Assembly: GCA_028100865.1 (NCBI GenBank)
Contig: JAOHJV010000007.1
Coordinates: 1-26,954 of the forward strand
Length of the DNA: 26,954 nucleotides
Source of the DNA: Candidatus Pelagibacter sp.
GTDB taxonomy: Bacteria > Pseudomonadota > Alphaproteobacteria > Pelagibacterales > Pelagibacteraceae
Direction of reading: 5' to 3'
The notes under the pieces were generated by a model. The model was not told the DNA's origin, did not search any database, and was given only the letters and a program-made list of their open reading frames with translations. The translations under genes were made by a program, and so were the position numbers. Below, one piece after another: positions 23,869-26,954 of the stretch (within the stretch, counting starts at the first letter, position 1; every line of letters starts with the position of its first letter).

Positions 23869-25263
23869 ATGAATAAAGAAAATAAATTAGTACCTGGATT
23901 ACCTTCAGGTTTTGAAGATCGTTGGGATAAAAAACTTCTTCTCAAAAAAAAGCTATTAAAAGCGATTGAGAATAATTTTATTAAGTTTGGAGCAGAGGCT
24001 CTTGAAACCCCTTCGTTTGAAATTAGTGAAAACATAGGATCTTTTCTTGCAGAAGATGAGGCCAATCCTATGTCTGATGTATTCTCGTTTCAAGATGGTG
24101 AAAAAAGTATTACGCTTAGATATGATTTATCAAGCCCACTAGCAAGATTTGTAGCGCAAAACAATCAAGAGCTACCCTCTATTTATAAACGTTATGCGAT
24201 CCAAAATGTATTTCGTAACGAAAAAGCTGGAAATGGACGTTACAGAGAATTTATGCAAGCAGACTTTGATATAGTTGGAAATGTTAATCCTGCTCAAGCC
24301 AACGCTGAACTTTGTAACTTAATCTCAAGTACATTATCAGACTGTGGATTAAACAAAGATCAATTTACAATCAATGTAAGTAATAGAAAAATTGTTCAAG
24401 GATTAATTGATGAATTAAAAATTTCTGAAGAAAAACAAATTAAAGTCATTAGAGCAATTGATAAATTAGATAAACCTGGGTTTGGTTTAAAAGGAGTTGA
24501 AGACTTATTAAAAAAAGAAAGAAAAGATCAAAGTGGTGCTATTACTAAAGGTGCAGATCTATCTGATGATCAAGCTGTGCAAATATTAAATTTTTTAAAA
24601 ATAAAAGACTTAAAACAATTAAAAGAAACTCTAAAAAATCCATTATCCCTAGAAGGAATAAGTGAACTAGAAAATGTATTTGAAATTCTTGGATATGGAT
24701 CAAATTTAAATCAAGTTAAGACGAATTTTACAATAGTAAGAGGCTTGGCTTATTATTCTGACTTTATTGTAGAGACTAATTTAAATTTCAAAGTCACAAA
24801 CAATAAAGGAAAAGAAGTAGATATTGGAAGCATATGCTCAGGGGGAGCTTATGCAAAATTGATATCCAGATTTAGAGGTGTTGATATCCCAGGGACAGGA
24901 ATAAGCTTTGGTGTAGACAGATTATTATTTGCTTTAATGCAATTAGATCAAGTTAAAATAGAAGATCAAAAACCCGTTTTAGTTTGCGTCATGGATCAAA
25001 AGTATTTGAAAAATTATTATGAATTAGTCGATTTATTAAGGGATAATAATATTAACGCTGAAGTTTTTTTGAACACTAAAAAAAACCTAGGTAAACAACT
25101 TGATTTAGCAAATAAACGTCAATTAACTGTTGCTGTTATTTGTGGAGAAAATGAATTTAATGATAACACGGTTACTATTAAAAACCTTAAAGGCATTAAG
25201 GGTGAAAACAATCAAACAATTCCAAAAGCTGATTTAATTAATGAAATCAAAAAACTTATCTGA
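23869..25263 (+). CDS. hisS: Histidyl-tRNA synthetase, divergent alphaproteobacterial type
   Basis: 464 residues from the ATG at 23869. The frame stays open further upstream, but that would read through tRNA-His. It is a class II synthetase charging tRNA-His. Motif 2 is FRNEKAGNGRYREFMQ (115-130), the histidine-A motif is RGLAYY (291-296) where most enzymes have RGLDYY, and motif 3 is GTGISFGVDRLLF (342-354). A C-terminal anticodon-binding domain lies at about 370-464 (PVLVCVMD onwards). It is longer than the 420-residue bacterial type, fitting the divergent HisRS that reads tRNA-His lacking G-1. No Shine-Dalgarno is possible outside the tRNA 3' end. It overlaps hisZ by 23 bp. Confidence 0.93.
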   Translation: MNKENKLVPGLPSGFEDRWDKKLLLKKKLLKAIENNFIKFGAEALETPSFEISENIGSFLAEDEANPMSDVFSFQDGEKSITLRYDLSSPLARFVAQNNQELPSIYKRYAIQNVFRNEKAGNGRYREFMQADFDIVGNVNPAQANAELCNLISSTLSDCGLNKDQFTINVSNRKIVQGLIDELKISEEKQIKVIRAIDKLDKPGFGLKGVEDLLKKERKDQSGAITKGADLSDDQAVQILNFLKIKDLKQLKETLKNPLSLEGISELENVFEILGYGSNLNQVKTNFTIVRGLAYYSDFIVETNLNFKVTNNKGKEVDIGSICSGGAYAKLISRFRGVDIPGTGISFGVDRLLFALMQLDQVKIEDQKPVLVCVMDQKYLKNYYELVDLLRDNNINAEVFLNTKKNLGKQLDLANKRQLTVAVICGENEFNDNTVTIKNLKGIKGENNQTIPKADLINEIKKLI

Positions 25264-26293
25264 AAATATCCTTAGATCGGTCAAATCTAAAGGATTTAAG
25301 TATATTGATTTACCTTCAGTAATTGAAGCCAATCATATTGTTCAAAGATCAGGTGAAAATTTTAGAAAATTTATATTTTCATTTATTGATCAAAATGGAA
25401 GTGAGCTTTGTCTTAGACCTGACTTAACTATCGCCTCATGCCTTAGATATTTAGAGAACAATTTAAAAGGAAAAGAGAAGATTTTTTATAGTGGTCAGGC
25501 TTACCGAAAATCACAAAATAAAAAAGACTCTATAATTAGAGACCAAGTTGGATTTGAAATCATTGGCTCTAAAGATGAAAAAAATGATGATAAAGAAATA
25601 ATTAATACCTCTTTAAAATCACTTCAAAATATTAAATATACATCAGGCACTTTAACAATTGGTAATGTTGAAATCTTTAATTTGTTAATTTCAAAACTAG
25701 ATATCCCAAAGCGTTGGAAGTTAAGATTATCAAGACATTTTTGGAGGGAGAAATATTTTAATGATCTTTTGAAAAGATTAGAGACTAACTCAGATGTAGA
25801 TCCGACCATTGTTGAGATCGACAAAAAACGATATTTTAAGATGTTAAAAGAAGATCTATCTAAGGTTATTGCTGGAAGGTCAATTGATGAAATTTTAAAA
25901 AGATTTGATAACAAAATTAGGGATCCAAGAGGAACCAAAAAAGGAGAAAATGTATCAAAGATTATTAAAGAGTTTTTAAAGATTAAATGTCCAATTAATA
26001 AAGCTGCAAGTGAACTTAATAAGTTTTTTAAAAAGAATAAGATTAATTTATTAGTTGATCAAAAATATTTTCCAATCTCTGAGAATAAAATTTTAAAATT
26101 AAATGTTATATTTTCTGCTTCATTTGGAAGACAGCTAGAGTATTACACGGGCATGGTATTTAAAATTGATATCAATTCTAAATCAAAAAACAGAAACATA
26201 ATTAACGGTGGAAGATATGACAAATTAATTTCAGATCTTGGTGCTAAAAATCAAGTAGCTGCAGTTGGAGCTGCTTTAAATTTAAATTATTAA
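25241..26293 (+). CDS. hisZ: ATP phosphoribosyltransferase regulatory subunit
   Basis: 350 residues, a HisRS-like protein without the synthetase motifs. KGFKYIDLPSVIEANHIVQRSGENFRKFIFSFID, LRPDLTIASCLRYL and IFYSGQAYRKS match HisZ, and the C-terminus has ASFGRQLEYYTGMVF and NGGRYDKLI. HisZ pairs with the short form of HisG to catalyse and regulate the first step of histidine synthesis. It starts 23 bp inside hisS, so the two are coupled. hisG is the usual next gene in alphaproteobacteria, but a sulfotransferase follows here; a short-form hisG must then lie elsewhere. Confidence 0.92.
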   Translation: MKSKNLSENILRSVKSKGFKYIDLPSVIEANHIVQRSGENFRKFIFSFIDQNGSELCLRPDLTIASCLRYLENNLKGKEKIFYSGQAYRKSQNKKDSIIRDQVGFEIIGSKDEKNDDKEIINTSLKSLQNIKYTSGTLTIGNVEIFNLLISKLDIPKRWKLRLSRHFWREKYFNDLLKRLETNSDVDPTIVEIDKKRYFKMLKEDLSKVIAGRSIDEILKRFDNKIRDPRGTKKGENVSKIIKEFLKIKCPINKAASELNKFFKKNKINLLVDQKYFPISENKILKLNVIFSASFGRQLEYYTGMVFKIDINSKSKNRNIINGGRYDKLISDLGAKNQVAAVGAALNLNY

Positions 26294-26954
26294 ATGATTA
26301 TTTGGCTTGCATCATATCCAAAGAGTGGAAATACTTGGCTTAGATCTTTATTAGCATCTTACTATTTTTCTAAGGATGGAGATTTTAATTTCAGCTTATT
26401 AAAAAATATAGATCAATTTCCAAGTTATAATCATTTTAAAGATTATAATAAAATTTTTACAAATCCAACTGACACAACAGAATTTTGGCTTGAAGAGCAA
26501 GAAAAGATAAATTCTGATAATAAAATTAAGCTATTTAAAACTCATAACGCATTATGCAAAATTAATGGCAACAGTTTTACTAATAATAAGAATACACTTG
26601 GAGCCATCTATGTAGTTAGAGATCCAAGACATGTTATAACTTCTCTTGCTAACCATTATGAGATCAATCTTGATGAAGCATTTCAATTTATGACTACAGA
26701 ACAAAAAGGAATAATTCAAAAAAAAGGAAATAGTTATGTGGGATTTGTTGCATTATTTTCATGGATTTTTCATCAAGCAAGTTGGACTAACAACAATCTG
26801 TTTCCTACCTTGGTGATTAGGTATGAGGATCTTCAAAGTGAAACTTTTGTAACTTTTAGAAAAGTAATAAATTTTATAGATAATTTAAGTAAATCAAAAC
26901 AACATTTTAAAAGAGAAAAAGCAAAAAAAAGTATTCAAAGTTGTGATTTTGAAA
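26294..26954 (+). CDS. Sulfotransferase-domain protein, 5' part
   Basis: The ATG directly follows the hisZ stop and the frame stays open to the window edge: 220 residues, incomplete. The PAPS 5'-phosphosulfate loop YPKSGNTWLRSLL (8-20), the likely catalytic His84 in FKTHNA (81-86), the 3'-phosphate site VVRDPRHVITSLAN (107-120) and RYEDL (176-180) identify a Sulfotransfer_1-type enzyme. It moves sulfate from PAPS to an acceptor, possibly a surface polysaccharide or lipid; the acceptor is unknown. No signal peptide is visible. Its composition is as AT-rich as its neighbours. It may mark the edge of a cell-surface gene region beyond the window. Confidence 0.88.
   Translation, partial: MIIWLASYPKSGNTWLRSLLASYYFSKDGDFNFSLLKNIDQFPSYNHFKDYNKIFTNPTDTTEFWLEEQEKINSDNKIKLFKTHNALCKINGNSFTNNKNTLGAIYVVRDPRHVITSLANHYEINLDEAFQFMTTEQKGIIQKKGNSYVGFVALFSWIFHQASWTNNNLFPTLVIRYEDLQSETFVTFRKVINFIDNLSKSKQHFKREKAKKSIQSCDFE

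Noticed and set aside
1..26954. CRISPR arrays, insertion sequences, prophage genes and origin elements
   Set aside because: No direct-repeat arrays, transposase or integrase motifs, or clusters of DnaA boxes were noticed. rpmH alone does not mark an origin in this lineage.

Overview
The window reads as a slice of a streamlined alphaproteobacterial chromosome, most likely SAR11 (Pelagibacterales). The base composition is very AT-rich, and homopolymer A and T runs occur inside most genes. The gene content is alphaproteobacterial: a RegB-type kinase, a CobS/CobT pair, a murA-DUF2948-hisD-infA order, and a tRNA-His without the usual G-1:C73. Genes abut or overlap by a few bases almost everywhere. 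No mobile element, CRISPR array or prophage gene was seen. The taxonomic call is an inference from these traits; no 16S gene is present.

Layout. 1-1454 (+): the 3' end of a type IIA topoisomerase B subunit, then a RegB/PrrB-like redox sensor kinase with no response regulator nearby. 1451-4742 (-): J-domain protein, CobS AAA+ ATPase and CobT VWA protein in one operon, with a BolA-family gene diverging 21 bp away. 5013-6618 (-): aroK-aroB of the shikimate pathway. 6676-10800 (+): a small membrane protein, a large secreted protein of unknown role, then def-fmt-truA (formyl-Met handling and tRNA pseudouridylation). 10780-18191 (-): one apparent ten-gene operon, rpmH-rnpA-yidD-yidC-argB-HAD phosphatase-dapD-dapE-HDAC-like deacylase-SET methyltransferase. 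It is led by a promoter with a GC-rich discriminator and links ribosome/RNase P, membrane insertion, arginine and lysine synthesis, and two lysine-modification-type enzymes.

18284-19006 (+) is a VTT-family membrane protein. An atypical tRNA-Thr(GGT) lies on the opposite strand at 19010-19083. 19184-23191 (+) is a tightly coupled operon of two small basic proteins, dcd, murA, a DUF2948 protein, hisD and infA (TTG start), followed 5 bp later by tRNA-Phe and then a cold-shock gene with a clear intrinsic terminator. 23640-26293 (+) holds a promoter, a hairpin, tRNA-His, hisS and hisZ. The window ends inside a sulfotransferase gene that follows hisZ directly.

The most noteworthy points are the SET + HDAC-like pair in the rpmH/lysine operon, the CobST-J protein module without any visible cobalamin genes, the paired deviations in the tertiary contacts of tRNA-Thr and tRNA-Phe, the derived tRNA-His placed 4 nt before its own synthetase gene, an IF1 gene starting at TTG, and the overlap of every convergent protein-gene pair.
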